Below, piece by piece: positions 25,307-34,551 of a DNA stretch of 64,000 nt. The notes below the pieces were generated by a model that was not told the DNA's origin, ran no database searches, and saw nothing but the letters and a program-made list of their open reading frames with translations. The first letter of the stretch is position 1. The number at the start of each line of letters is the position of its first letter. This DNA comes from Ureibacillus chungkukjangi (GTDB taxonomy: Bacteria > Bacillota > Bacilli > Bacillales_A > Planococcaceae), in contig NZ_QJTJ01000002.1 of NCBI RefSeq assembly GCF_003217295.1, forward strand, positions 124,001 through 188,000, in the 5' to 3' direction. Made by a program: the position numbers and the translations under genes.

Positions 25307-27255
25307 GCTTGATTGATTTATCTTGGCGAAATATGAAACGGAACTTCCGTTTATATACGATTTACTTTATCTCCATGCTTGTTGGAGTAGTGATTTACTT
25401 CACCTTTTCAGGGTTAATGTATAACAAGGATGTTGTAGCAGCGATTCAAAATAAAGAAAACTACCAAACGGTTATTTTAATTGCTTCTATTATCGTTTTT
25501 CTATTTATTGTTTTCTTCATCTTGTATGCAAACTCTTTTTTCATGAAGCAAAGAAAAAAAGAATTTGGTATGTATTTACTTTATGGAATGAAGGAACGTC
25601 AAGTTGCTACGATGGTATTCTTTGAAACATTATTCTTGAGTGCATTTGCTGTTGCCGGTGGTATCTTAATCGGTGGACTACTTTCTAAATTTTTCGGAAT
25701 GGTTTTAATGAATTTAATGCACTACAATGACGACATTTCATTTGCTTTTCCACTGAAGGCAATTCTTTCAACTATCCTGATATTCGTTTTATTAATTGTG
25801 ATTATTACGATTCAAAGCTATTTTAATGTTCGTCGTGTACAGCTAGTTGAATTATTTCATGCAAAGGAGAAAATGGACAAGCCGTTTAAATTTTCATTTA
25901 TCCTAGCGATTCTTTCAATCCTGTTAATTGCAGGGTCCTATTATACAATCACTCTATCTGGACACACAGAGTTATGGTCAGAGCATTTTAATCTAGTTTT
26001 AATCGCAACAACTGCGGCATTGATTATCGGAACGTATTTATTTTTCCGCCAGTTTTCAGGTTGGCTATTGCAAAAAATGAGCGAAAGGAAAAATTACTTA
26101 TTTGGCAACAAAATGCTGTGGATTTCCTCCCTTCGTTTTTCGATTCGAGGAAATACTATCAACTTTACGTTCAATTCACTCATTAGTGCAGTGGTTATTT
26201 TCGGGGTTGGTTTTATCGCGGTAGACTACGCTGTGAAAGCTGATGTCGTAAAAAAAGAATTCCCTAATCATTTTGTTTTTTCAACACCAAATGAAAATGC
26301 TCTTACAGAAGTTGAAGAGATAATGAATGATGCCCATCCGATTCTTGCACATGAAACGATTACTGGTATTCAAACAGAAAAATTTACAGATAGAACACCC
26401 TTCTATAGTTATCCTGAATATTACACAGAGGAGTTTTACCTTTTCCCTGAATCTCAACTAAATGCGATTGTGGATTTACGTGGAGTAGGCGATAAAGTAA
26501 ATATGCAGGAAAACGAGTCGATTCTATTAACAAGAGGCATTGATGATCCTACTAAATATTCGGACCTTACAATTACAGTTTTAGAAAATCAAGAATTTGA
26601 GGTAACGGAAAAAATACGTTATCCATTGTTAAGTATTCCGACGAATCCTGGAGGAGATACAGGGCCTCAACCGTCTGTACTTGTTATTTCAGACGAGGTA
26701 TTTGATTCTTTAAAGGAAAATAATGTTCTTTCCTCTTATGAAGTCTATCAAATCGAGGATCCGAATACATCTAATGAAGAATCTCGTAAAATACACAAGA
26801 TTATAACTGGAACTGAGGGAGCTTATTATTCAGCTTATGTAGATGAATATTCAACAAATACAGAATCATCCTCATTAGTTCTGTTCTCTGTTGCCTTTTT
26901 TGCAGTCATTGCCTTGTTTGCTTTAGGAAGTGTTATTTACTTCAAACAGCTCCGAGAAGCAACAGAAGAAAAAGAACATTATGCCATTCTACGAAAAATG
27001 GGTGTTGAAGACAAAGAGCTAAAAAAGATAATCCGTAAACAATTACTGTTCGTATTCTTACCACCATTACTGCTTGGATTGGCCCATAGCTGGTTCCTTT
27101 TATACTATACGGTAATTCAAGTAATACAGGATTTACCTTCCCTCACGACTATTATTTTCTCTGTCATGGGCTTATATGTTTTAACGTATTTTATCTTTTA
27201 TATTTCATCAGCATCGATTTACTACAAAATTATCAACGAAAAGAACACGCGATGA
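25303..27255 (+). CDS. Bce-type ABC transporter permease (FtsX-like, large ectodomain)
   Basis: It starts at a TTG overlapping the ATPase stop (TTGA). The 650-residue product has about ten membrane helices: one near residues 18-38, the FtsX block at about 55-260, a helix near 285-305, an extracytoplasmic domain of about 215 residues (310-525) and three final helices. This BceB layout carries the ligand-sensing domain between helices VII and VIII. In such modules the permease also activates the partner kinase by flux sensing. Its last codons form the left arm of a terminator shared with the convergent kinase gene. Confidence 0.9.
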   Translation: MSLIDLSWRNMKRNFRLYTIYFISMLVGVVIYFTFSGLMYNKDVVAAIQNKENYQTVILIASIIVFLFIVFFILYANSFFMKQRKKEFGMYLLYGMKERQVATMVFFETLFLSAFAVAGGILIGGLLSKFFGMVLMNLMHYNDDISFAFPLKAILSTILIFVLLIVIITIQSYFNVRRVQLVELFHAKEKMDKPFKFSFILAILSILLIAGSYYTITLSGHTELWSEHFNLVLIATTAALIIGTYLFFRQFSGWLLQKMSERKNYLFGNKMLWISSLRFSIRGNTINFTFNSLISAVVIFGVGFIAVDYAVKADVVKKEFPNHFVFSTPNENALTEVEEIMNDAHPILAHETITGIQTEKFTDRTPFYSYPEYYTEEFYLFPESQLNAIVDLRGVGDKVNMQENESILLTRGIDDPTKYSDLTITVLENQEFEVTEKIRYPLLSIPTNPGGDTGPQPSVLVISDEVFDSLKENNVLSSYEVYQIEDPNTSNEESRKIHKIITGTEGAYYSAYVDEYSTNTESSSLVLFSVAFFAVIALFALGSVIYFKQLREATEEKEHYAILRKMGVEDKELKKIIRKQLLFVFLPPLLLGLAHSWFLLYYTVIQVIQDLPSLTTIIFSVMGLYVLTYFIFYISSASIYYKIINEKNTR

Positions 27256-27276
27256 CTACTCATCGCGTGTTTTTTG
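27245..27276 (+). terminator. Terminator embedded in two convergent coding ends
   Basis: ACACGCGATGA (27245-27255) pairs with TCATCGCGTGT (27260-27270), followed by T6. The left arm contains the permease stop codon and the right arm contains the last codons of the convergent kinase. Confidence 0.85.
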
Positions 27277-28251
27277 TCTTATTAAATATGGATCATGATT
27301 TTTCGGAAAGTGAATTGTGAATTCTGTGTAGGAGCCCATCTCAGATGTACAAGTGATAAAAGCTCCGATTTTGTTCGATAAAGCTTGCGCTAAATATAGT
27401 CCCATCCCCGTTGACTTGGAATGAGTGCGCCCGATTTCTCCAGTAAATCCACGGTTAAAAATTCGTGGGAGGTCCTTCTGGCTAATCCCGATTCCATTAT
27501 CTCTTATTAGTAGCTGCTTCTCCTTGGCGGTTTCATTTACTGTTATCGTAATCTCTCCACCATTACCGGTATACTTTAAGCTATTTGTTAGTAATTGATT
27601 GAGTATAAATTGCAGCCATTTTGCATCACTTTGAACCTTTAGAGATTCAGCCTTCAGTTGAATTCGAATTTTTTTAGCAAAAAAGGTTTTTGAATGGGAT
27701 TTAATAAGCTCTTTTGCAATCTGGATAACGTCACAATTATGAATATCATAATCCTGATTAAAGCTATCCAGCTTCGCATAGTAGAGAGCCTGATCGACAT
27801 AGTTTTCTATCTTTCCAATTTCTTCTCTTAAGCTATCTCGATCCATATCCGTTTGCTGTAAGAGACGTAGAACCGCAATTGGTGTCTTAATCTCATGAAA
27901 CCAAGAAACGATAAAATCATAGTGATCCTCTTGCTTATTCAAAATCTCATTCTTGGCACGAATATGCTCTCTTTTCAACTCATCGATATATTGTTTGGCG
28001 AAGTCCCCTTCTAGTGAAAGTGGTTCGTAGTCATCAATCTTCATTTGCCGAATTACACGTACATTTTGTTGGTAGCGTAATAACAAGAAGCCTATTAGTA
28101 GAAGGCAAGAAAGAAGGAAAGCATAGAAAAAGGTTCCCCATTTCCAACCATCATCATTAGCAGCACTATATACCGCAGATGGAATTAAGGTCCCTAAAAA
28201 GTACAAGTAGATATACGGCTTTTCATAGGAAAGAAAACGAAGGATACTCAT
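27256..28251 (-). CDS. Bce-type intramembrane-sensing histidine kinase
   Basis: The 331-residue kinase has two closely spaced membrane helices (about 12-30 and 41-58) with almost no extracellular loop, the hallmark of BceS kinases that rely on the transporter for sensing. The phospho-acceptor is H119 in SWFHEIKTPIAVL. The ATPase part has N-box ILNQLLTNSLKYT, G1 IRDNGIGISQKDLPRIFNRGFTG and G2 STGMGLYLAQAL. It overlaps the regulator stop by ATGA and ends next to the permease with no gap. Confidence 0.92.
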   Translation of the reverse strand: MSILRFLSYEKPYIYLYFLGTLIPSAVYSAANDDGWKWGTFFYAFLLSCLLLIGFLLLRYQQNVRVIRQMKIDDYEPLSLEGDFAKQYIDELKREHIRAKNEILNKQEDHYDFIVSWFHEIKTPIAVLRLLQQTDMDRDSLREEIGKIENYVDQALYYAKLDSFNQDYDIHNCDVIQIAKELIKSHSKTFFAKKIRIQLKAESLKVQSDAKWLQFILNQLLTNSLKYTGNGGEITITVNETAKEKQLLIRDNGIGISQKDLPRIFNRGFTGEIGRTHSKSTGMGLYLAQALSNKIGAFITCTSEMGSYTEFTIHFPKNHDPYLIRQKTRDE

Positions 28252-28922
28252 TCGATTAAATACCCCATTCCCTTCCGAGTAACGATGAAATCCTCAAGAC
28301 CAAAAGTGGCAATCTTTCTGCGTAATCGATTCACATTGACCGTTAAAGTATTATCATCAACAAATTGGTCTTCATTCCACAGAGCCTGCATCATATCCTC
28401 TCGCGACACGATTTTCCCTATGTTCCGCATCATTAACTGTAAAAGGATAAATTCATTGCGGCTCAGCTCTGTCATTTGACCCTCATACTCAATCGTTGAA
28501 TTCGTGACGTTTAACTTCAAGCCTCGATGGATGAAACGAACATTTGCATCCTCCTGATAGGTATATTTTCGACGCAGCAATGCACTAATTTTAGCAACCA
28601 GAATTCCTAAATCAAATGGCTTCTGGATGAAATCGTCGCCACCCATATTTATAGCCATGATGACATCCATATTTTGATTTCTCGACGAAAGGAAAAGTAT
28701 CGGCACCTTCGAAACATTACGTATTTGCTGGCACCAGTAAAACCCATCAAAGACAGGGAGATTAATATCTAATAAAACAAGATGGGGCGCTGTTTTCTCA
28801 AATTCTGATAGGATGTTGTCAAATTGCGTCACTTCCACCACATCATACTGCCACTTTTTTAAGGTATCTGCGACGATGCTTCTGATCTTTTCGTCGTCTT
28901 CTATCAACATGATTTTGTACAT
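28248..28922 (-). CDS. OmpR-type response regulator of the Bce module
   Basis: The ATG has a GAGGG site. The receiver domain has acidic pair E8/D9/D10, phospho-acceptor D52 in LVLLDINLPVFDG and the conserved lysine in DDFIQKPFD. The C-terminal winged helix (about 130-224) has FVDDNTLTVNVNRLRRKIATFGLEDFIVTRKGMGYLI. It is the first gene of a two-gene operon with the kinase and should act on the promoter of the opposite ABC genes, where a TGACA/TGTCA dyad is present. Confidence 0.92.
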   Translation of the reverse strand: MYKIMLIEDDEKIRSIVADTLKKWQYDVVEVTQFDNILSEFEKTAPHLVLLDINLPVFDGFYWCQQIRNVSKVPILFLSSRNQNMDVIMAINMGGDDFIQKPFDLGILVAKISALLRRKYTYQEDANVRFIHRGLKLNVTNSTIEYEGQMTELSRNEFILLQLMMRNIGKIVSREDMMQALWNEDQFVDDNTLTVNVNRLRRKIATFGLEDFIVTRKGMGYLIE

Positions 28923-28986
28923 GAAATCCCTCGTTAACTAAATAGTTTGTGCTTTTATTTTAGCATAAGTCACACTCGGGATACTT

Positions 28987-29353
28987 TCAGCTGGCATTGA
29001 AGGTAGTAAAATCAGGCATTAACAAAAAGAACGTCAATTCATTCCGAATTAACGCCCTTCCCCAATTTAATTTCAATTTCATTCGTTTAGTAGTACGCGC
29101 TTTTTGCTGACGATGATTTATCAATAAAATGATGCCAGCTTGAATAGTCATGGATAATACAAGAAGGATAAAATGCGTAGATCCAAGACCAACCCATGAG
29201 AAAATAAGAAAGCCGGCGCAGCCGAAAGATACGAGATATATTGGTTTTTAGCTGCTATATAAACGATTGTTGAAACACATGTCGTTACCAATAGAACCTC
29301 TAATACCCTTCTTATAAAATAGAAATCAATCGATAATCAATAGGGTACTTCAT
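28987..29353 (-). pseudogene. Small membrane protein gene with two frameshifts
   Basis: From ATG 29353 the frame reads MKYPIDYRLISIL and stops. The sense continues in a second frame as RRVLEVLLVTTCVSTIVYIAAKNQYISYLSAAPAF, then in a third as LIFSWVGLGSTHFILLVLSMTIQAGIILLINHRQQKARTTKRMKLKLNWGRALIRNELT to a stop at 28987. Joined, this is a protein of about 120 residues with three or four membrane helices and a basic tail. Two one-base indels within 100 bases indicate decay or poor sequence. No family recognised; the rest of the 500-base gap is featureless. Confidence 0.5.
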
Positions 29354-29428
29354 TTCATTTAGTATCGTCATTATTCTTATTCCCTTTCCGATATGTAAAT
29401 AGTTTGTTTTTCTAGTAGTCTCTGAATG

Positions 29429-29875
29429 CTATTTCGTTAAATCCAATTCATAATGATAGAATTCTCCATCCCTTTCATATCCCTGCTTTTCATATAAACG
29501 TTGAGCAGTGAAATTGTCTGCAGCTGTACTTAGACTCAAGCTTTTTGCGCCTGTTTCAAGGGAAAATTCCTTTGCTTTGTTTAATAGCTTCTCACCTACA
29601 CCTTGCCCCCTTGCCTCTGCCTCGACATATAGATCATTTAAAATCCATGCTCTTTTCATAGAAATTGACGAAAACGTTGGATACAGCTGCGTAAACCCGA
29701 GCATTTTTTCATCATCCTTAGCCACAAATATGACAGAATCCTTGTATTTAAGACGATCGTTTATGTAAGCCATAGCACCTTCTAAGTCTGACTCCTGCTT
29801 GTAAAACATTCGATATAAGTTAAACAAATGTGCTGTTTCCACTAAATCTTCAATTGTTGCTTGGTATAGCTTCAT
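29429..29875 (-). CDS. GNAT family N-acetyltransferase
   Basis: The ATG has an AAGGAGG site. The 148-residue protein is a single GNAT domain: strand FVAKDDEKMLGFTQLYPTFSS, motif A LNDLYVEAEARGQGVGEKLLNKA (RGQGVG binds acetyl-CoA pyrophosphate), motif B ETGAKSLSLSTAADNFTAQRLYEKQGYERD. The acceptor is not predictable. It lies 25 bases downstream of the metalloprotease gene and may be co-transcribed with it. Confidence 0.88.
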   Translation of the reverse strand: MKLYQATIEDLVETAHLFNLYRMFYKQESDLEGAMAYINDRLKYKDSVIFVAKDDEKMLGFTQLYPTFSSISMKRAWILNDLYVEAEARGQGVGEKLLNKAKEFSLETGAKSLSLSTAADNFTAQRLYEKQGYERDGEFYHYELDLTK

Positions 29876-29899
29876 TAGAATCCTCCTTAAAATTAGCTC

Positions 29900-30754
29900 T
29901 TAGTTTTCAGCAATTTTATAGCTTTTTAACCACTCATCAATAACTTCGAAGTACCGCTCATTCTTCCACAATAATAATGTATCTAGTTCACTGGTTTGCT
30001 TGATAGAGTATTGAAAGAAACAATCTGCTATAAAATAAGCAAGTCTTGAATAACCAAATGTAACGCCACCATTGATGGAAAACCATTCTTTAAAAATTTC
30101 TATACTTGTTTTTCCATTATCTATATCATTTGCAAAGCATCTTATAATTTTCTCTCGGTTAGCCTTCGCAAATCCTAGCCATTCGTCTCCCTCATTATCG
30201 TAAGAGAAATAGATAGATTCCTTTAGATCAGGGATAATCTGTCTTGAAAAATGGGTAGCTGCTCCTTCTTGCAATAACGTGATAAAGGGATGCGTCCATT
30301 GTATATTTTTCCACTCTATTTGATGGGCATCCGAAATTATGTTATGTGCTGCATGACCAAATTCGTGTGCAATTATCACCCGCAATGGATTTTCCTCAAA
30401 AGAAAGCCGCTCCATCGCAAAAGTTAAATCGGGAATGATTTCTCGATGTGTATAAGCATTAGATCCATATGCGCCAATTATTAAATTGACCGAGACCGGG
30501 AACTCTATTTGATATTTCTCTTTATAGTGCCCTACTACTTCCTCTATTAAATCTTTGATAGAATGGTGTACCTTTTCAATGGACTCCCAATCATCAGCGT
30601 ATTTCTCAATGGCTTTGTTTAACCGCTCATCTGTATCCTTGCAATGATATAAAAAATAGGTGTTAAATATTTGAGGGTACTTAGCGTAATATTGCCTTAG
30701 CAGATCTAAGCTTAATTCTTCTGGGAAGGCCGAGAATGTGTCAATGATTTTCAA
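29900..30754 (-). CDS. Zinc metalloprotease-like protein (HEFGH)
   Basis: It starts at a TTG with GAGGAGG eight bases upstream. The 284-residue cytosolic protein has the zinc motif VIIAHEFGHAAHN (HExxH at about 129-133) and a downstream LLQEGAATHFSRQ, whose Glu is the likely third ligand of a gluzincin. Spacing and the EGxAxHF motif resemble DUF2268-type predicted Zn proteases. There is no signal peptide, so it is probably intracellular. The substrate is unknown. A GNAT gene follows at 25 bases. Confidence 0.78.
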   Translation of the reverse strand: MKIIDTFSAFPEELSLDLLRQYYAKYPQIFNTYFLYHCKDTDERLNKAIEKYADDWESIEKVHHSIKDLIEEVVGHYKEKYQIEFPVSVNLIIGAYGSNAYTHREIIPDLTFAMERLSFEENPLRVIIAHEFGHAAHNIISDAHQIEWKNIQWTHPFITLLQEGAATHFSRQIIPDLKESIYFSYDNEGDEWLGFAKANREKIIRCFANDIDNGKTSIEIFKEWFSINGGVTFGYSRLAYFIADCFFQYSIKQTSELDTLLLWKNERYFEVIDEWLKSYKIAEN

Positions 30755-30821
30755 AACTTATTCCTCCTCGTGAAAGCCAGTACTTAAATAACTTCCACAT
30801 TAAGTGCGTGAATCCTTCCTG

Positions 30822-31262
30822 TCATTTATGAGCTCTAGATTTGGTTGCGCCGTTAAAAATGCTCAAAATTAACGAACTACCGGCAATAATTCCAAATAGA
30901 TTCGAAGTGTACATTCGATTCAACCAGGTATAGATTGTGATGGCTAAATTATTGGACGGTATCTCGATTTTTAGTACAAAACTCCATAATGGTACGGCAA
31001 AAGCAAGGACAATATTAGGAATGAATACACACCAAAAGAGTGATGGATTCAGATTAATCGTCCATTTTCTAACTAAAATAAGTGAAATATACAATCCATA
31101 AAGCAGAGCAATTATCGGTTTCGACCAATACATATACGTAGCATCAAAAGTGTCAGCTACATGTCGTTGAATTTGGTTTTCAATATTAAAAACAATGATT
31201 GTCAAGATGATTAACCCCACAAGCCAACCAAGCTTCCACAAATAACCAGACCATTTTCTCAC
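30822..31262 (-). CDS. Four-segment membrane protein, unknown
   Basis: I prefer the GTG at 31262, eight bases after GAGGGGG; the 13 codons upstream include that site. The product (146 residues) begins with a basic VRKWSGYLWK and has four hydrophobic segments. A polar stretch (ENQIQRHVADTFDATYMYWSK) lies between the first two. No motif is recognised. It is monocistronic. Confidence 0.6.
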   Translation of the reverse strand: MRKWSGYLWKLGWLVGLIILTIIVFNIENQIQRHVADTFDATYMYWSKPIIALLYGLYISLILVRKWTINLNPSLFWCVFIPNIVLAFAVPLWSFVLKIEIPSNNLAITIYTWLNRMYTSNLFGIIAGSSLILSIFNGATKSRAHK

Positions 31263-31389
31263 TATAACTTCCCCCTCATAACACATTAGCTGTACAGGCA
31301 TAATTGTATTACGTTTAAAATTACAAAAAGTTCCAAATTTTTGGTATAAATTGAAATTTTAATGTTTGGAGCAGGAGGAGTTTATAGAT

Positions 31390-31490
31390 TAGATACTGGA
31401 ATTGGCAATGTGTCTGGTAAATTTGCGAAGGTGTCCGGTAAAACGAGAATGTCCAATAAATTTGTGAAAGTGTCCAATAAACTAATAGAT
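31390..31490. repeat. Short tandem repeat, about four units of 19-21 bp
   Basis: Units of the form TGTCCGGTAAATTTGCGAA recur (for example GTGTCTGGTAAATTTGCG, GTGTCCGGTAAAACGAG, TGTCCAATAAATTTGTG, GTGTCCAATAAAC). A 69-codon frame across it is low-complexity and has no ribosome site, so I do not call a gene. Confidence 0.6.
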
Positions 31491-31505
31491 GTTGTCTATA
31501 AGAAT

Positions 31506-31539
31506 TAAAAAAGCATTGATTCATCTGCAATCAATGCTT
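31506..31539 (-). terminator. Intrinsic terminator of the NUDIX gene
   Basis: AAGCATTGATT (31511-31521) pairs with AATCAATGCTT (31529-31539). On the minus strand it is followed by TTTTAATTC; the right arm overlaps the last codons of the NUDIX gene. Confidence 0.82.
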
Positions 31540-31992
31540 TTCATTAATATTCTGTATGTAATCATTTATAATCGGTAAATCAGGCGGACTTATATTAGGA
31601 GGGAGTTCATTCAAAATAAAGAATTTCAATTCCTGGACTTCACTTTCATCGATTGTTAATTCACCATGAAAATCCTTGCATATATATGCTGCAACAACAC
31701 CGTATACCTCGTCACCGTGAGGATATTTATAGTAGAACTGTTCTCCTGAATACATATTAAATAATTCAAGTGCGTTAGCAACTAAACCTGTTTCTTCAAA
31801 CAATTCTCTTTTGGCTACCTGTTCCAAAGTCTCCCCTAATTCTAATGAGCCTCCAGCTAAACCCCAGCATTTATTATCCTGACGAAGCTGTAATAATATC
31901 CTATTTTCTTGATCTAATAAAATGACACAAGCTCCAACCATTATTAGCGGCCTGCTTCCAACTAACTTTCTTAACTCCATTATGTAGCCCAA
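31531..31992 (-). CDS. NUDIX hydrolase
   Basis: I keep the TTG start at 31992, since GGGAGGGG lies seven bases upstream, while the ATG at 31980 is too far. The Nudix box is complete: GGSLELGETLEQVAKRELFEETGL (about residues 43-66). The N-terminal MELRKLVGSRPLIMVGACVIL and the aromatic YYKYPHGDEVYGVVAAYIC segment are typical of a Bacillus subfamily of about 150 residues. It hydrolyses a nucleoside-diphosphate derivative of unknown identity. It is a single gene with a strong terminator. Confidence 0.88.
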   Translation of the reverse strand: MGYIMELRKLVGSRPLIMVGACVILLDQENRILLQLRQDNKCWGLAGGSLELGETLEQVAKRELFEETGLVANALELFNMYSGEQFYYKYPHGDEVYGVVAAYICKDFHGELTIDESEVQELKFFILNELPPNISPPDLPIINDYIQNINEKH

Positions 31993-32137
31993 AATATATC
32001 CCCTCCCAATAGCTCTATACTTCTTACACTATTCACTCCCTTCAATCCCCCTCCAACAAGAATCAATATTGGTAATTTTTCCATTCAATCGTTGTATTTG
32101 CATGTAAATAGGGAACACTAGAAATAGGAGTGATTCT

Positions 32138-32797
32138 ATGAACACAATTATTTACTTCCTTTTAGCTTTCGGATATTTTGTTCTTTTGATTTGGGGGTTA
32201 GCCCTTTCAAAAAATAACCTGTGGAATTTAACAAACGTACTTTTACTCGTTATTGTCGGACTCGTTTATGATAATTTAATTATTGCATTAGGCAAATTTA
32301 TTGGCGAAGGAGAGCTACTTAAAGGATTAAGCTACCCAAGATTCTGGTTACACGCCCTCTTTACGCCAACGCTCATTCTTTTTGCTTGGAGCATTTGTAA
32401 TAAACTTGATTTACCATGGGCTAAGAAGACGCATTGGAAAGTCATCTTCGGTTTCCTAACGATTGGGTTAATTCTTTATGAACTCCTTACTTCTGTTATG
32501 AATCTTGAATTAAAAGCTAACCATGAAAACGGTGTTTTAAACTATGAGAGTATTGAATCCACTAGTCCAGTAATGGTTATCTTCGTTACGCTAGTACTCC
32601 TCATTGTCGGTATCATTTTATTAAAAAAGTTCCACTTCCCTTGGCTATTAATCGGAACCATTATTATGATATTAGGTAGTTTATTAGCGATATGGATGAA
32701 GACCTTCCCAATCATGAATATATTGGAGATTCTTTTGATTACCTCATTAGTTTTGACAAAACAGCTTCAAGTGAAGGAGTCCAAAATAGTAGGTTAA
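32138..32797 (+). CDS. Seven-segment membrane protein, unknown
   Basis: The ATG has an AGGAG site. The 219-residue product has about seven hydrophobic helices connected by short loops. The middle holds the polar motif LSYPRFWLHALFTPTLILFAW (with conserved-looking Arg-His) and a loop ELKANHENGVLNYESIESTSP. It resembles uncharacterised Bacillus phospholipid phosphatase-neighbouring or haemolysin-like membrane proteins only in topology. No function is assigned. A terminator follows. Confidence 0.65.
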   Translation: MNTIIYFLLAFGYFVLLIWGLALSKNNLWNLTNVLLLVIVGLVYDNLIIALGKFIGEGELLKGLSYPRFWLHALFTPTLILFAWSICNKLDLPWAKKTHWKVIFGFLTIGLILYELLTSVMNLELKANHENGVLNYESIESTSPVMVIFVTLVLLIVGIILLKKFHFPWLLIGTIIMILGSLLAIWMKTFPIMNILEILLITSLVLTKQLQVKESKIVG

Positions 32798-32806
32798 CAT
32801 CCTAGA

Positions 32807-32839
32807 AAAGAATCGTCTAAATTTAGAGGATTCTTTTTT
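32807..32839 (+). terminator. Intrinsic terminator after the gene at 32138
   Basis: AAAGAATC (32807-32814) and GATTCTT (32829-32835) close a stem with inner TCTAAATTTAGA, followed by T-rich sequence. Confidence 0.8.
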
Positions 32840-32853
32840 AATTGGATTTATAT

Positions 32854-33819
32854 CTACTTTATATTGAATGTAGATCCATCAATTACTTCAATATCGTCAC
32901 GTTTTTTTATTTCATTCATTAAAGTAAATAGAGCTTCATCCTTCTTTTTTGCTTCAATCATACAATCGATTTGTGGAACTGTTCCTTTGATTTCTTTTAA
33001 AAACCTAAAAAACATATCAACATCTACATAATCTGAGTGATGTCGAAATTCAGCAAGACTTTTAGGACTAGAAATATGCATTTTGATGGGCAAAGGTGAA
33101 TACTTCCAAGTTGCTATAACACGCTCCCAATTCTCTTCCCATTGTTCGTTATAATGGTGAGCAAGATGGTGATGATAATCAAATACAAGTGGAATTCCTA
33201 GCTTCTCACATAAATACAGCGTATCATCCAACGTAAATGATTTATCATCATTTTCAAGCATAATCATCTCTTGGATGCCCCTAGGTACATCCATCCAATT
33301 ATCAACAAAACGCTCTAACGATTTCTCTGTTTCCTGATATCTTCCGCCAACATGGAGTACACAACGATGAGTAGGATTAATTCCCATACCATTTAATAAT
33401 GATTTGTGTAGTTTCAAATTTTTAACTGAATTAATAAACACTTCTTTTTTGTCAGAGTTCAGAACAACAAAATGGTCGGGGTGAAAATCTATTCGTATCC
33501 CTTTATTTGTTGCGTATTCACCTACTTCTCGAAGCCTATCTTTAATTGGGGTGATGTAATCCCAATCAAGTAATGCTTCATGAGTAGCTAACGGAATTAG
33601 ACGAGAAGTTAAACGATAAAAGTGAATTTCATGAAAAACATTATGCTTAAGTAGCCTGAGCGTGTTCTCTAAATTCGTTAGTGCAATTTGTTCTAATTTT
33701 CGAATTGCCGCTTCACGATCATCAATTTTTTGAAAATTGGTAAAGGTCATCGTTTTAGAAGGCGAAGCATTCTTAAGTTCCATACTCATGGCAACATAGC
33801 CTAATCGTATAATTGTCAT
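32854..33819 (-). CDS. uvsE: UV DNA damage endonuclease UvsE (UVDE)
   Basis: The start MTIIRLGYVAMSMELKNASPSKTMTF at 33819 follows GAGGTGG. The 321-residue TIM-barrel protein shows the UVDE metal ligands in order: FHEIHFYRLTSRLIPLATH, IRIDFHPDHFVVL, RCVLHVGG, MIMLENDDKSF, IPLVFDYHHHLAH, MHISSPK and DCMIEAKKKDEAL. It nicks DNA 5' to UV photoproducts and other lesions, giving a glycosylase-independent repair route; in spore formers it complements spore photoproduct repair. It is a single gene. Length matches bacterial UvsE (about 310-320). Confidence 0.93.
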   Translation of the reverse strand: MTIIRLGYVAMSMELKNASPSKTMTFTNFQKIDDREAAIRKLEQIALTNLENTLRLLKHNVFHEIHFYRLTSRLIPLATHEALLDWDYITPIKDRLREVGEYATNKGIRIDFHPDHFVVLNSDKKEVFINSVKNLKLHKSLLNGMGINPTHRCVLHVGGRYQETEKSLERFVDNWMDVPRGIQEMIMLENDDKSFTLDDTLYLCEKLGIPLVFDYHHHLAHHYNEQWEENWERVIATWKYSPLPIKMHISSPKSLAEFRHHSDYVDVDMFFRFLKEIKGTVPQIDCMIEAKKKDEALFTLMNEIKKRDDIEVIDGSTFNIK

Positions 33820-33949
33820 CTTTCCACCTCTAACATAGTATGGAGGTTTAAGATTGGTGGTAACCATTTTTAAAATAGGAAATCAGAACTAAATATGTGT
33901 AAGCAACAGGCTTTACTTATCAGCTAACTGTATATTTGATGACGTTGAA

Positions 33950-34393
33950 CTAATGAATTAATGACGCTCTCAAACCTGTTATTTCGTTTTCCAAATAAGC
34001 CTTTAAACAAGTTAATGTATATACCCAACCTTCTTTTTGTCCTAACATTTTGTTCACTACTTCTGGGTCACTTTCTTTAAGTCCCGTTTCTTTTACTTCA
34101 ATCACTGTAGTTTCCGGATTTACCTCATTTAATGTTATGGTCACAATTGTCCCTTCTCCTGCTTCTTCCCCCCATGAGAAAGTGATTTTCTTGTTCTCTT
34201 CTATTTCCAATATATTAATGACGCCTTCTGCTTCGTATTCAACATAGCATAATGTAATTGCCTTGCCTTCTTCCCATCTTTCCGAGCTCGATGAAAACCA
34301 GTAATTTCCGATTTTCATCGGATCAACGATAGCCTCAAAAACCTCGCCAGCAGATTTACGTATTTCAAGTTTCGTTGTTATTTGAGTATCCAC
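33950..34393 (-). CDS. SRPBCC/AHSA1-type ligand-binding protein
   Basis: It uses a GTG at 34393 with a modest AGAGAGAT site. The 147-residue product is a helix-grip fold: an N-terminal strand-helix (TTKLEIRKSAGEVFEAIVDPMKIGNYWFSS), a beta-sheet with W and E patches (ITFSWGEEAGEGTIVTITLNEV) and a long C-terminal helix (EGWVYTLTCLKAYLE). This is the AHSA1/SRPBCC pattern of small START-like proteins. The ligand is unknown. It is monocistronic between uvsE and the esterase gene. Confidence 0.82.
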   Translation of the reverse strand: MDTQITTKLEIRKSAGEVFEAIVDPMKIGNYWFSSSSERWEEGKAITLCYVEYEAEGVINILEIEENKKITFSWGEEAGEGTIVTITLNEVNPETTVIEVKETGLKESDPEVVNKMLGQKEGWVYTLTCLKAYLENEITGLRASLIH

Positions 34394-34551
34394 GAATCAA
34401 TCATCTCTCTTTTTAATTGTATTTTTTCCGTACCTTTTATATTTCAATTACAAAGTCCATATTCCTTCAAAATCGACTCAAAAGAAAATATGAGTTCAGT
34501 GTTTTTGAAGCTTCAGCTTGGGTAAGCTAAATTGAAAGGAGTGAACAGAAG

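Noticed and set aside
31321-31530. 69-codon minus-strand ORF
   Set aside because: Low-complexity residues (Tyr, Gln, Leu), no ribosome site, lies over a short tandem repeat and a terminator.
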